Of a stretch of 64,000 nucleotides of DNA, positions 1-9,543 are shown piece after piece (position 1 is the first letter of the stretch; every line of letters begins with the position of its first letter). The stretch is from Bacteroides sp. UBA7333. GTDB lineage: Bacteria; Bacteroidota; Bacteroidia; Bacteroidales; Bacteroidaceae. The DNA lies in contig DKPN01000006.1 of the NCBI GenBank assembly GCA_002471195.1, forward strand, positions 14,302 through 78,301, in the 5' to 3' direction. The position numbers and the translations under genes were made by a program. Below the pieces are notes generated by a model. That model worked only from the letters and a program-made list of their open reading frames with translations. It was not told where the DNA came from and did no database searches.

Positions 1-656
1 GATCGTCGGCTATCACAAATGTGATGTATAAATCGCCTTTAGGACCACCGTTGGCTCCCTCGCCTCCATAACCTTTTAGCTTAATTACTTGACCATTGGC
101 TACACCGGCAGGAATGGTAATTCGTACCTGTTTTCCATTAACGTTTAATACTTGCTTGTGCGTTTCGGATGCATCGCGAAGCGATAAAGCCAACTCAGCG
201 TTAAGATCTTGACCACGAAAACCTCCTCCGGCACCACGACTGCGACGTGAACCTCCACCGCCGCGACCACCAAACATCTGTTCGAAGAAGTCGGAAAAAC
301 CACCTTCACCTCCAAAATCGGCACCTCCCGACGAGTAATACTCACCGCCATTGCCGCCAAAGCCTCCGAATCCTCCAAAGCCACCGCCCCCTTGTTGACG
401 CTGACGTTTTTGTTCCTCAAATTGATCGGCATGTTTCCAGTTTTCACCGTATTCGTCATATTTCTTACGCTTTTCGGGATCGCTCAACACTTCGTTTGCC
501 TCATTTATCTCTTGAAATTTAGCCTTAGCACTCGCGTCCTCTTTATTCAAGTCGGGATGATATTTGCGAGCCAGCTTTCGATAAGCCTTCTTTATATCAT
601 TTTGAGAAGCGCTTTTGTCGACACCCAGTACTTTGTAATAATCAATGTAAGCCATT
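1..656 (-). CDS. DnaJ/CbpA-type J-domain chaperone (3' end outside window)
   Basis: This is the N-terminal ~218 residues of a DnaJ-family co-chaperone that stimulates DnaK-type Hsp70 ATPase in the cytoplasm. The J domain occupies residues 1-70 with the invariant HPD at 33-35. A Gly/Phe/Ser/Arg-rich linker (about 85-160) leads into the start of the substrate-binding C-terminal domain. There is no CxxCxGxG zinc-finger block between linker and C-terminal domain, so it is the CbpA-like class rather than canonical DnaJ. The ATG at 656 is preceded by AT-rich DNA. The gene runs off the left edge, so length and stop are unknown. Family assignment is firm; the exact paralogue is inferred. Confidence 0.93.
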
Positions 657-858
657 ATTTCATTGCATTAATAACCCTTAATATTTTACACTATTAATCG
701 TTAACAGTTATCATCATAACCATTAACATTTCATGTGATTGTCTTCAACAACTATCGCCATGTTTTATAATAACAAATAAATAGTGGGATATGGTTCACA
801 GCAATCGGCTATTTCAATCAATTAATGTTGCCGGCAGATGATCATAAAAACAAAAAGA

Positions 859-1761
859 TTATTGCTGCGTACCGATATATAGGAATAGCATACCAATTAA
901 AATCAGCACTAAATCGATGGCTTTGCTTCGAAGATTTTTTTCGCGAAAAACCATCGCACCAAAACCAAACGATACAATCACACTACTGCGGCGCACCATA
1001 GACACAATCGAAATCATTGAATCTTGATAACTCAATGCGTAGAAATAGGCGAAATCGGCCGCACAAAGAAAAAGAGTGATAAATAAAATAGTCCATCGCC
1101 ATTGAAATGGAGTTGACTCTTTGCGTTTGGGCCACCACAACAATGCCAATATAGGACACATCAAAAACAGCTGATAAACATTATTCCACGATTGTACCAT
1201 CATCGGATGGAGTTGTTTCATCAAATATTTATCATATAAACCGCTCATCGCTCCGGTAATGGCAGCCATTACCAAAAAGATAACCCATTTGTTGCTTCCA
1301 AAATGAATCCCCTCTTTCTTGCCTGAACGACTTAAAAGAAAGAACGAAAAGATGGCCAACAATACGCCAATCCATTGATACAGATTTAATCGTTCGCCAA
1401 AAATCAACATGGCACCCGTCAATACCATCACCGGGCGTGTGGCGTTGATAGGTCCTACAATGGTGATGGGCAAATGCTTCATGGCAAAATAGCCCATGAT
1501 CCATGACGAAAGCAAGATACAAGCTTTAATCAAAATATATTTATGTGCATCCCATCCGGCCTGTGGGATATAAAACATACTATCGGTAGGTATCCATGTG
1601 GTAGTAGCCGAAATTAAAATCAAAGGAACAAAGATAATGCATGAAAAGATGATATTGAGACCTAATACCGGCAACACAGCATTGTTTTGCAATGATTTCT
1701 TTTTGAACACATCATAAAACCCCAGCAATGCTGCCGAGGTAAAAGCAAGTAATATCCACAT
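859..1761 (-). CDS. EamA/DMT-family inner-membrane transporter
   Basis: A 300-residue, almost wholly hydrophobic protein with about ten predicted membrane helices arranged as two EamA-like halves (roughly residues 1-140 and 155-300), the layout of drug/metabolite exporters. The substrate cannot be read from sequence. It starts six bases after the truA stop on the same strand, so it is probably the distal gene of a truA operon. The length fits the family and there is no sign of disruption. The general class is secure; specific transport activity is unknown. Confidence 0.88.
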   Translation of the reverse strand: MWILLAFTSAALLGFYDVFKKKSLQNNAVLPVLGLNIIFSCIIFVPLILISATTTWIPTDSMFYIPQAGWDAHKYILIKACILLSSWIMGYFAMKHLPITIVGPINATRPVMVLTGAMLIFGERLNLYQWIGVLLAIFSFFLLSRSGKKEGIHFGSNKWVIFLVMAAITGAMSGLYDKYLMKQLHPMMVQSWNNVYQLFLMCPILALLWWPKRKESTPFQWRWTILFITLFLCAADFAYFYALSYQDSMISIVSMVRRSSVIVSFGFGAMVFREKNLRSKAIDLVLILIGMLFLYIGTQQ

Positions 1762-1767
1762 AGGTGA

Positions 1768-2529
1768 TTAGTGTTTGGGTTCTACAAATATATCGTCGGG
1801 ATAAGCCACATCGACTAAAAACAATCCTTTGGCATCGACCGAATGACCGGCTTCGCAACGATCTTTGCGATCAATTACATGGCGAAACTCTTCGACCGAC
1901 ATCATACCGCGACCTACTTCGAATAATGTGCCGACAATAGCACGAACCATATTACGCAAAAAACGATCGGCCTTGACTGTAAATACCCATGTATATTCAT
2001 CTTGTTGTGTCCACCGGGCATGCATTATTTTACAATTGTTGGTTTTTACATCGGTATGCAATTTGCTAAAACTGGTAAAGTCGGTATAGTCGAATAGCGT
2101 TTCGGCTGCTTCGTTCATCTTCTCAAAATCTAAAGAGAAGAAAGGACGACACGCATAATATCTATTGAATGGGTATTTTATGGTAGTAACGTAGTATTTG
2201 TATGTACGTGATAAGGCATCGAAGCGAGCATGAACTTGAGGCTTCACCTCACAAACATTGAATACGGAAATATCGCGCGGCAACATACGATTTAGTTTAG
2301 TTGCTACCATTTCAGTGTCAAGTTCGGTTTCAAAATCGAAATGAGCTACCATCATCGAGGCATGTACCCCTGTATCGGTACGTCCGGCTCCCATCACCTC
2401 GACTTTTGTACGTAAAAAAGTAGAAAGAGCTTTATTAAAATGCTCTTGTACGGTGATTCGATCGGGCTGAATTTGCCAACCATGATAATTGGTGCCATCG
2501 TAGGCCAAATAAATAAAATATCTATGCAC
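1768..2529 (-). CDS. truA: tRNA pseudouridine(38-40) synthase TruA
   Basis: A 253-residue protein matching TruA along its length. It isomerises uridines at positions 38-40 of the tRNA anticodon stem. The signature GRTDTGVHA is at residues 49-57, with the catalytic aspartate at about residue 52. The C-terminal half has the expected FLRNMVR segment. The start is a GTG at 2529; no in-frame ATG lies just upstream. A TATCTTTG box on the same strand lies about 35 bases upstream. The downstream transporter follows after six bases, suggesting co-transcription. Confidence 0.95.
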   Translation of the reverse strand: MHRYFIYLAYDGTNYHGWQIQPDRITVQEHFNKALSTFLRTKVEVMGAGRTDTGVHASMMVAHFDFETELDTEMVATKLNRMLPRDISVFNVCEVKPQVHARFDALSRTYKYYVTTIKYPFNRYYACRPFFSLDFEKMNEAAETLFDYTDFTSFSKLHTDVKTNNCKIMHARWTQQDEYTWVFTVKADRFLRNMVRAIVGTLFEVGRGMMSVEEFRHVIDRKDRCEAGHSVDAKGLFLVDVAYPDDIFVEPKH

Positions 2530-2563
2530 GCGCTTATGAAAAATAAATCGTTATAATGTGCCA

Positions 2564-2571
2564 CAAAGATA
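2564..2571 (-). promoter_or_regulatory. Candidate -7 box for truA
   Basis: On the minus strand the bases read TATCTTTG, matching the Bacteroidetes sigma-ABfr -7 consensus TAnnTTTG, 35 bases before the truA GTG. No clear TTTG -33 element is seen at the usual 19-21 base distance, so only the -7 half is supported. Confidence 0.45.
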
Positions 2572-2648
2572 GTAGTTTTTTAGTGCTCCATATTGATTTT
2601 GATAGGATAAAAAACTATTTTTGCGTCAAATTATCAAATATCACAGTG

Positions 2649-3317
2649 ATGCACCATCAATCATATATCCTCCTCATTTCAATGCTACTTCTAACTACTT
2701 TGCTGATAGGCTGTAAACAAAGAGACACAAGCATGAAGATGAATGAGCCTCGCAATATTAAAGGAGTTGTAAGCTATAAACGCACCTTTGGCGACTTAAA
2801 CAAACTTCATCTATCGGCCGCCCATAAAATAGGTATCCACCCCATCGATTCGCGCAAAGAGGTAGGCAAGGTAGAAGATAAACTCACAGAGGTATCGACA
2901 AATAAATATTATCATCTCGACTCTCTTACACACTCCATCCCCTATTTAGTTTCGCCGGCACACGATTTACTTCAAAATATAGGTTCCAGTTTTCAAGATT
3001 CATTATCGGCCAAAGGGCTAAATCCATACAAGGTTATCGTTACTTCGGTGTTGCGCACCACTAATGATGTAAAACGACTTCGAAAAACCAATGTTAACTC
3101 CTCGTTAAACTCGGCACACTTTTACGGCACCACATTCGATGTTAGTTGGAAGCGCTTTAAGCAAGTGGCCGACAAAAAAGGAAGACCGATGCAAGAAGTA
3201 GGAAGCGACACGTTGAAACTTGTTTTATCAGAGGTGTTACGCGACTTACGCAAAGAGAATCAATGTTATATCAAATACGAATTAAAACAAGGATGTTTTC
3301 ACATCACGGCGCGATAA
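2649..3317 (+). CDS. DUF5715-like lipoprotein, peptidase M15 fold suspected
   Basis: I start this gene at the ATG at 2649, although the frame is open from 2556, because the 222-residue product then begins with a clean lipoprotein signal ending in a LIGC lipobox (Cys near residue 21). The body contains an SxH...G...D segment around residues 154-164 followed by W, and an FHI motif near the C-terminus. This His/Asp/His arrangement resembles the zinc site of M15 (VanY/MepA-like) D,D-peptidases, and the overall protein resembles the Bacteroidetes family DUF5715. A cell-envelope peptidoglycan role is inferred, not shown. It is divergent from truA. Confidence 0.72.
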   Translation: MHHQSYILLISMLLLTTLLIGCKQRDTSMKMNEPRNIKGVVSYKRTFGDLNKLHLSAAHKIGIHPIDSRKEVGKVEDKLTEVSTNKYYHLDSLTHSIPYLVSPAHDLLQNIGSSFQDSLSAKGLNPYKVIVTSVLRTTNDVKRLRKTNVNSSLNSAHFYGTTFDVSWKRFKQVADKKGRPMQEVGSDTLKLVLSEVLRDLRKENQCYIKYELKQGCFHITAR

Positions 3318-3391
3318 GAAATATTCTTTGATAACTTAGAAATTATACAAACCTTTCATTAAATTTGCAGATATTTCTTTAATACAAATCA

Positions 3392-4396
3392 ATGATAGAA
3401 AAAATAATCGTACTCGAAGATATTGATCCGGTTATCTTCTACGGAGTTAACAACTCCAATATTCAGCTGCTCAAAGCACTCTACCCCAAGCTTCGCATTG
3501 TAGCGCGCGGCAATATAATAAAAGTGTTGGGCGATGAGCTTGAGATGTGCGCTTTCGAAGAAAATGTTTTAAAACTTGAGAAGTATTGTGCTCAATACAA
3601 CTCCTTGAAAGAAGAAATCATTGTTGACATCGTGAAAGGCAACAATCCTCAATGCGAGAAAACGGGCAATGTAATCGTATTCAGTGTAACGGGCAAGCCC
3701 ATTATTCCCCGAAGCGAAAATCAACTTAAACTCGTCGAAGGCTTTCAGAAAAATGACATGGTGTTTGCTATAGGACCTGCCGGATCGGGAAAAACCTATA
3801 CTGCCATAGCATTGGCCGTGCGAGCCTTGAAGAATAAAGAAATAAAGAAAATCATATTAAGCCGACCGGCTGTTGAAGCAGGCGAGAAATTAGGTTTCCT
3901 TCCCGGCGATATGAAAGAAAAAATAGACCCCTATTTGCAGCCGCTTTATGATGCTTTGCAAGATATGATACCGGCAGCCAAACTAAAAGAGTATTTAGAA
4001 CTCAACATCATACAAATTGCTCCGCTTGCCTTTATGCGCGGACGTACTCTCAACGACGCTGTAGTCATTCTCGACGAAGCTCAAAACACCACCACTCAAC
4101 AAATCAAAATGTTTTTAACCCGCATGGGTATGAATACAAAAATGATTGTTACGGGCGATATGACACAAATCGACCTTCCCACTTCACAAAAATCAGGTTT
4201 AATCGAAGCGATGCATATTCTAAAAGGAGTCAAAGGCATCAGTTTTATCGAATTGGCAAAGAAAGATATTGTACGCCACAAATTAGTGACACGTGTGGTT
4301 GATGCTTACGAGAAATTTGATAAAGACCAGCAAGAAGAGCGAGAAAAAAGAAAAAAAGCCGAAGCTGCCGAGAGAAAAACAAACGAAAAGAAATAA
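3392..4396 (+). CDS. phoH: PhoH-family ATPase
   Basis: A 334-residue cytoplasmic P-loop ATPase of the PhoH family. Walker A (GPAGSGKT) lies at about residues 128-135 and Walker B (VVILDEAQ) at about 224-231, within the RNA-helicase-like core. The N-terminal ~115 residues are the short domain usual in PhoH proteins, and the C-terminus ends in a Lys/Glu-rich tail from about 305. PhoH proteins are linked to RNA metabolism, but the substrate is not established. It is first in a same-strand run with purC, menG and aroE; about 48 bases separate it from purC. Confidence 0.95.
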   Translation: MIEKIIVLEDIDPVIFYGVNNSNIQLLKALYPKLRIVARGNIIKVLGDELEMCAFEENVLKLEKYCAQYNSLKEEIIVDIVKGNNPQCEKTGNVIVFSVTGKPIIPRSENQLKLVEGFQKNDMVFAIGPAGSGKTYTAIALAVRALKNKEIKKIILSRPAVEAGEKLGFLPGDMKEKIDPYLQPLYDALQDMIPAAKLKEYLELNIIQIAPLAFMRGRTLNDAVVILDEAQNTTTQQIKMFLTRMGMNTKMIVTGDMTQIDLPTSQKSGLIEAMHILKGVKGISFIELAKKDIVRHKLVTRVVDAYEKFDKDQQEEREKRKKAEAAERKTNEKK

Positions 4397-4444
4397 GAAC
4401 AGAATCAATAAATCTTCACTATAATAGCTAAAGTTAAAAATTAA

Positions 4445-5389
4445 ATGAAAGCATTAACTCAAACAGATTTTAATTTTCCGGGACAAAAAAGCGTATATCA
4501 TGGCAAAGTACGCGATGTGTACAACATCAATGGCGAAAAATTGGCAATGGTTGCTACCGACCGTATCTCTGCGTTCGATGTAGTTCTTCCTGAAGGCATT
4601 CCATACAAAGGCCAAATGTTGAACCAAATTGCAGCTAAATTTTTGGATGCAACGGCTGATATCTGTCCTAACTGGAAACTAGCTACACCCGACCCAATGG
4701 TTACAGTAGGTGTATTGTGCGAAGGTTTTCCTGTCGAAATGATTGTACGCGGCTATCTTTGTGGTAGTGCTTGGCGTGCCTATAGAGGTGGTGTTCGCGA
4801 AATTTGCGGTGTAAATCTACCCGATGGAATGCGTGAAAACGAAAAATTCCCTCGCCCTATCGTTACTCCTACTACAAAAGCCGAATTAGGCCTACACGAT
4901 GAAGACATCTCAAAAGAGGAGATTCTAAATCAAGGTTTGGCAACTCCCGAAGAGTATGCGATTCTTGAAAAATACACATTGGCACTATTCGAACGCGGTA
5001 CAGAAATTGCTGCCGAACGTGGTTTGATTTTGGTAGATACGAAATACGAATTCGGCCAACACAATGGCACCATCTATTTGATGGATGAAATTCATACCCC
5101 CGATTCGAGCCGTTATTTCTACAAAGACAGTTACCAAGAGCTTTTCGAAAAAGGAGAACCTCAAAAACAGCTTTCTAAAGAGTTCGTACGTGAGTGGTTA
5201 ATGGAAAATGGCTTCCAAGGCAAAGAGGGACAAACTGTACCCGAAATGACTCCGGAAATCGTACAAAGCATTAGCGACCGCTATATCGAGTTATACGAAA
5301 ATATAACAGGAGAGAAATTTATTAAAGAAGATACAAGCAATATTGCAGCACGTATCGAAAAAAATGTAACTGATTATTTGAATCAATAA
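4445..5389 (+). CDS. purC: SAICAR synthetase PurC
   Basis: A 314-residue phosphoribosylaminoimidazole-succinocarboxamide synthase. It condenses CAIR with aspartate, using ATP, in de novo purine synthesis. The family signatures are visible: the glycine-rich start with GKVRDVY, the DRISAFD motif near residue 43, and the later VDTKYEFG segment. The length matches the longer form common in Bacteroidetes. The stop codon TAA overlaps the A of the next gene's ATG by one base, so translation of menG is probably coupled. Confidence 0.97.
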   Translation: MKALTQTDFNFPGQKSVYHGKVRDVYNINGEKLAMVATDRISAFDVVLPEGIPYKGQMLNQIAAKFLDATADICPNWKLATPDPMVTVGVLCEGFPVEMIVRGYLCGSAWRAYRGGVREICGVNLPDGMRENEKFPRPIVTPTTKAELGLHDEDISKEEILNQGLATPEEYAILEKYTLALFERGTEIAAERGLILVDTKYEFGQHNGTIYLMDEIHTPDSSRYFYKDSYQELFEKGEPQKQLSKEFVREWLMENGFQGKEGQTVPEMTPEIVQSISDRYIELYENITGEKFIKEDTSNIAARIEKNVTDYLNQ

Positions 5390-6126
5390 TGAATTACGCC
5401 CAAGAAAAAATCAAACCTTACCACCAAGAGGGTGAAAAAAGAGTTCAAGTAGAACAAATGTTCGATACAATTGCTCCCGACTACGATAAATTAAATCACA
5501 CCATGTCAATGGGAGTTGATCGTAGCTGGCGACGCAAAGCCATAAAATGGTTGAAGCCTTTTGCACCCAAAAAGATGATGGATGTAGCAACCGGGACCGG
5601 CGATTTCGCAATCCTTGCGGCCCAAATGCTTCAACCCGATCAGCTCATTGGAACAGATATTTCGGAAGGGATGATGAATGTGGGTCGTACAAAAGTTAAA
5701 GAGGCAGGTCTAGCGGGCAAAATATCTTTTGCTCGCGAAGACTGCACCTCACTTTCGTTCAACGACTGTGAGTTCGATGCCATAACAGTAGCCTTTGGCA
5801 TTCGCAACTTTGCCGATTTAGATAAAGGATTATCCGAAATGTGCCGCGTGTTAATACCCGGTGGACATATGGTAATACTTGAGCTAACTACTCCCGAGAG
5901 ATTTCCGATGAAGCAGTTATTCTCTATCTATTCGCGTTTTGTGATTCCGGCTATGGGCAAAATTTTATCAAAAGACAATCGTGCATATCACTATTTACCT
6001 CAAAGTATAGCAGCTTTCCCACAAGGTGAGGTTATGCGCAAAGCCATTATCAATGCAGGATTTAGCAAAGTCGATATTCAACCGTTGACATTTGGCATAT
6101 GCACGCTTTATACGGCTACAAAATAA
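5389..6126 (+). CDS. menG: Demethylmenaquinone methyltransferase (UbiE/MenG)
   Basis: A 245-residue class I SAM-dependent methyltransferase of the UbiE/MenG family that converts demethylmenaquinone to menaquinone, the respiratory quinone expected in Bacteroidales. The N-terminal segment FDTIAPDYDKLNH and the SAM-binding loop DVATGTGDF (near residue 64) are typical, as is the AFGIRNF block in the middle. It overlaps the purC stop by one base. No ubiquinone genes are seen, which supports the menaquinone role; that choice is inferred from lineage. Confidence 0.95.
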   Translation: MNYAQEKIKPYHQEGEKRVQVEQMFDTIAPDYDKLNHTMSMGVDRSWRRKAIKWLKPFAPKKMMDVATGTGDFAILAAQMLQPDQLIGTDISEGMMNVGRTKVKEAGLAGKISFAREDCTSLSFNDCEFDAITVAFGIRNFADLDKGLSEMCRVLIPGGHMVILELTTPERFPMKQLFSIYSRFVIPAMGKILSKDNRAYHYLPQSIAAFPQGEVMRKAIINAGFSKVDIQPLTFGICTLYTATK

Positions 6127-6145
6127 CACTTAAACTTCTTTATGT

Positions 6146-6889
6146 ATGGACAAATATGGCTTGGTGGGATACCCATTAGAACATTCGTTTTCGAAAGTTT
6201 TCTTCAATGACAAGTTCAAAAACGAGCATATTGATGCCGAATATGTAAACTTTTCGATTCCCGATATTCAGCTTTTCAAAGAGATAATACAAAACAATCC
6301 TAACTTAAAAGGATTAAATGTCACCATTCCTTACAAGGAGATGGTGATTGATTTTTTAGATGATTTAGATACCGATGCACGCCAAATTGGTGCCATTAAC
6401 GTAGTAAAAATCGAACAAGACAACACAGGAAAAAAACGTTTGATAGGATACAATTCAGACATCATAGGATTTACCGAATCAATAAAGCCCCTATTAAATG
6501 AAACCCATCAAAAGGCATTAATATTGGGTACGGGGGGTGCCTCCAAAGCTATATTTCAAGGATTAAAAAACTTAGGCATCGAAAGCACATTCGTATCGCG
6601 CAAGGCAAGTGCTCAAATGCTCACATACGATGATCTTACTTCAGATATCATGCAACAATATACAGTGATTATCAACTGTACACCTCTGGGCATGTATCCA
6701 CATATCGACAATTGTCCGCCTATCCCCTATCATCTATTATCCGAATGCCATTTATTATACGATTTAGTATACAATCCTGAAACAACGCTTTTCATGCAAA
6801 AAGGAAAAGAGCAAGGTGCAACAACAAAAAACGGGTTAGATATGTTGCATTTACAAGCATTAGCTGCATGGGATATCTGGCAAAAGTAA
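6146..6889 (+). CDS. aroE: Shikimate dehydrogenase AroE
   Basis: A 247-residue NADP-dependent shikimate dehydrogenase catalysing 3-dehydroshikimate to shikimate in chorismate synthesis. The substrate-binding start GYPLEHSFS, the NVTIPYK motif with the catalytic lysine near residue 67, the nucleotide-binding GTGGASKA loop (about 129-136), and the C-terminal GLDMLHLQA are all visible. It follows menG after 19 bases in the same operon-like run. Chorismate also feeds the pab genes later in the window. Confidence 0.96.
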   Translation: MDKYGLVGYPLEHSFSKVFFNDKFKNEHIDAEYVNFSIPDIQLFKEIIQNNPNLKGLNVTIPYKEMVIDFLDDLDTDARQIGAINVVKIEQDNTGKKRLIGYNSDIIGFTESIKPLLNETHQKALILGTGGASKAIFQGLKNLGIESTFVSRKASAQMLTYDDLTSDIMQQYTVIINCTPLGMYPHIDNCPPIPYHLLSECHLLYDLVYNPETTLFMQKGKEQGATTKNGLDMLHLQALAAWDIWQK

Positions 6890-6919
6890 ATTAGATACAA
6901 ACTCATTACATTATACATT

Positions 6920-7885
6920 ATGAATAAAAAAGGCAAAAAATGGCTTATAGCAATAGTCATTATCATTATGTTTTTGATTTGTGCGGTCTTAGGAGGCGGT
7001 GCATATTTAGTAAAGTTTGCATTACGCCCCTACGATGATGTGGTACGAAAAAATGCACAGAGCTATGAGTATATGTTCAACGAATATCCTTTCCTCAAAC
7101 CCTGGGTCGATAGTTTAACCCATGCCAATGCCTTAAAAGATACATTCATTATCAATCGCGATGGCATATGGCTACATGGCTATTACGTAAAAGCGGCACA
7201 ACCCACCCACAAAACCGCAACCATTGTACATGGTTATACCGATAATGGATTGCGCATGTTGATGATCGGATATCTATATAGCAAAGACTTAGGTTATAAT
7301 ATTCTATTGCCCGATCTGCATTATCAAGGCGAAAGCGGTGGTTCGGCCATACAAATGGGATGGAAAGATCGCCTCGATGTAATGCAATGGATGAATTTGG
7401 CCAATAACCTATTTAAAGATAGCGTAGACACACAAATGGTTGTTCATGGCATTTCGATGGGAGGTGCTACTACTATGATGGTATCGGGCGATCCTCAACC
7501 CTCGTTCACTAAATGTTTTGTCGAAGATTGTGGCTATACCAGTGCATGGGATGAGTTCGAATATCAACTTAAATCCGATTTTCATCTTCCTCCATTTCCA
7601 TTAATGTATGTTGCCGATTGGATTTGCAACAAAAAATATGGTTGGGGATTTAAAGAGGCATCCTCACTCAATCAAGTAAGAAAATGCTCCTACCCAATGT
7701 TGTTTATCCATGGGGGCGACGATCATTATGTACCTACCGAAATGGTTTACACTCTATACGATGCTAAATCCGAACCCAAAGAGTTATGGATAGCACCGGG
7801 AGCCGCTCATGCCAAATCGTATCGTGATCATAAAGAAGAATATACACTACGCGTTAAAAACTTCGTAGATAAATACATTAACTAA
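6920..7885 (+). CDS. Membrane-anchored alpha/beta hydrolase
   Basis: A 321-residue alpha/beta-hydrolase with one N-terminal membrane helix (about residues 9-31), so the catalytic domain is probably periplasmic. The nucleophile elbow GISMGG lies around residues 175-180 (Ser near 178), an Asp-containing HGGDDHYVP segment follows near 275, and a histidine in GAAHA near 294 completes a plausible triad. It is similar to the cell-envelope hydrolases often annotated as lysophospholipase-like or dienelactone-hydrolase-like. The substrate is unknown. It is separated by 30 bases from aroE and 5 bases from the TPM gene. Confidence 0.85.
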   Translation: MNKKGKKWLIAIVIIIMFLICAVLGGGAYLVKFALRPYDDVVRKNAQSYEYMFNEYPFLKPWVDSLTHANALKDTFIINRDGIWLHGYYVKAAQPTHKTATIVHGYTDNGLRMLMIGYLYSKDLGYNILLPDLHYQGESGGSAIQMGWKDRLDVMQWMNLANNLFKDSVDTQMVVHGISMGGATTMMVSGDPQPSFTKCFVEDCGYTSAWDEFEYQLKSDFHLPPFPLMYVADWICNKKYGWGFKEASSLNQVRKCSYPMLFIHGGDDHYVPTEMVYTLYDAKSEPKELWIAPGAAHAKSYRDHKEEYTLRVKNFVDKYIN

Positions 7886-7890
7886 AACCA

Positions 7891-8814
7891 ATGAAGCAAA
7901 TTACATTATATCTTTTTATATTACTCAATATTGGTCTATCGCTTCAAGCAGCCAATAAAGTATATACCGTCGATAATATTCCCAAGGTACGTTTACAAAA
8001 TAAAATGAAATATGTAAACGACCCTGATCAAATTTTATCTGTCCAAGCGCGCGATAGCATCGACTATATGCTCTATCAGTTAGAACAAAAAACAGGGATT
8101 GAAACCGCAGTTATTGTTGTACCCTCCATCGGCAATGAAGAGTGTTTCGACTTTTCGCATCATGTTCTCAATAAATGGGGAGTAGGAAAAAAAGGACACG
8201 ACAATGGCTTGGTGATACTTTTGGTTACCGATCAACGTTGTGTACAGTTTTACACAGGTTATGGCTTAGAGGGCGATTTGCCCGATGCCATTTGCAAGCG
8301 TATTCAAACAAAAGATATGATTCCATATTTGCGCGAAAACAATTGGAATGCCGGTATGGTGAGTGGTATCAAAGCCGTTTGCATGCATCTGGATGGCACC
8401 GAGCCGGTGATTGTTGAAAACAAATCAGAATCGAACGAACCCTTTTTTATTTATGCCATATTAGGACTCATTCTATTGGTAAGTATCGTGAGCGCTATTG
8501 CAGCATGGTATAGTTCGCGTTGCCCTAAATGCGGCAAACATCAATTGCAGCGTACCAATACTAAATTAATTTCAAATGTACATGGTGTGAAAACCGAAGA
8601 CGTCACCTACACGTGTCGCAATTGCGGACACACAGTAGTGCGCCGTCATAAAAGCGAAGACGATAACTTCCGTGGCGGCGGAGGCAGAGGCGGTGGCCCT
8701 ATCATTGGAGGTCCTTTCGGAGGACGTGGATTTGGTGGTGGCGGTGGCGGCTTCGGAGGCGGAAGCTTTGGTGGTGGCCGTGGAGGCGGTGGGGGAGCCG
8801 GTTCACGATTCTAA
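7891..8814 (+). CDS. TPM-domain membrane protein (YgcG family)
   Basis: A 307-residue envelope protein. It has a signal peptide (1-20), a TPM/YgcG-type domain (about 40-165), a membrane helix near 188-208, a zinc ribbon made of two Cys pairs (CPKC and CRNC, about 211-250), and a very Gly/Phe-rich C-terminal tail (265-307). TPM proteins commonly neighbour lemA, as here, and are thought to act at the membrane, but no reaction is assigned. The glycine-rich tail is typical rather than a sequencing artefact. Confidence 0.88.
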   Translation: MKQITLYLFILLNIGLSLQAANKVYTVDNIPKVRLQNKMKYVNDPDQILSVQARDSIDYMLYQLEQKTGIETAVIVVPSIGNEECFDFSHHVLNKWGVGKKGHDNGLVILLVTDQRCVQFYTGYGLEGDLPDAICKRIQTKDMIPYLRENNWNAGMVSGIKAVCMHLDGTEPVIVENKSESNEPFFIYAILGLILLVSIVSAIAAWYSSRCPKCGKHQLQRTNTKLISNVHGVKTEDVTYTCRNCGHTVVRRHKSEDDNFRGGGGRGGGPIIGGPFGGRGFGGGGGGFGGGSFGGGRGGGGGAGSRF

Positions 8815-8864
8815 ACAAATTCTTTTTAAATTAAAATCAAACTAATATTTATTACACACTGATT

Positions 8865-9455
8865 ATGAAAAAGTCGTTAGTTATTATCTTAGCCGTAGTG
8901 GCTACCATCGTTTTATTGGCAATATGGTCGGTATCATCGTACAACGGCCTTGTAAATATGCAAGAAGAAGTAGAAAGCAAATGGGGAAATGTGGAAACAC
9001 AATATCAGCGTCGTGCCGATTTAATTCCTAACCTTGTAAATACCGTAAAGGGATATGCAACACACGAATCGTCTACACTCGAAGCTGTTATCGAAGCTCG
9101 TAGCAAAGCCACTCAAATCACTGTAAATGCGAATGATTTGACTCCCGAGAAATTGGCCGAATATCAAAAAGCTCAAGGCGCGGTGGGTTCAGCATTAGGA
9201 AAACTATTGGCTCTTACCGAGAACTATCCCGACCTAAAAGCCAATCAAAATTTCTTAGAATTACAATCGCAGCTAGAAGGAACAGAAAATCGCATTAATG
9301 TAGCTCGTATCAACTTCAATGATGCAGCGAAAGCCTACAATACAGCGATTCGCCGTTTCCCGAATAGCATGTTTGCGAGTTACTTCGGATTTGATAAGCG
9401 TCCTTACTTCGAAGCTGAAGCCGGTGCTGCATCTGCACCAAAGGTTGAGTTTTAA
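8865..9455 (+). CDS. lemA: LemA family protein
   Basis: A 196-residue LemA-family protein with a single N-terminal membrane helix (about 4-24) and a helical body containing the conserved block around residues 40-56 (QYQRRADLIPNLV) and the FPNSMFA segment near 163. LemA proteins are widespread membrane-anchored helical proteins without a settled biochemical role. Its place directly after the TPM gene matches a common LemA/TPM pairing. A strong terminator follows. Confidence 0.95.
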   Translation: MKKSLVIILAVVATIVLLAIWSVSSYNGLVNMQEEVESKWGNVETQYQRRADLIPNLVNTVKGYATHESSTLEAVIEARSKATQITVNANDLTPEKLAEYQKAQGAVGSALGKLLALTENYPDLKANQNFLELQSQLEGTENRINVARINFNDAAKAYNTAIRRFPNSMFASYFGFDKRPYFEAEAGAASAPKVEF

Positions 9456-9482
9456 GTAATATCGAAAATATCATTATACAAC

Positions 9483-9527
9483 ATCGGGAGTTAAGAACAA
9501 CATTCTTAACTCCCGATTATTTTTTAT
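9483..9527 (+). terminator. Rho-independent terminator after lemA
   Basis: A perfect 15-bp stem (9483-9497 with 9503-9517), a 5-base loop and a following T-rich run close the phoH-to-lemA stretch. The stem is symmetric, so it may also act on the converging phosphoesterase gene. Confidence 0.93.
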
Positions 9528-9543
9528 TCCAACGAAAGATCGA

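Noticed and set aside
145..522. Frames of 91-104 codons in the first 520 bases
   Set aside because: They are shadows of the DnaJ-type gene; only the minus-strand frame starting at 656 has domain evidence.
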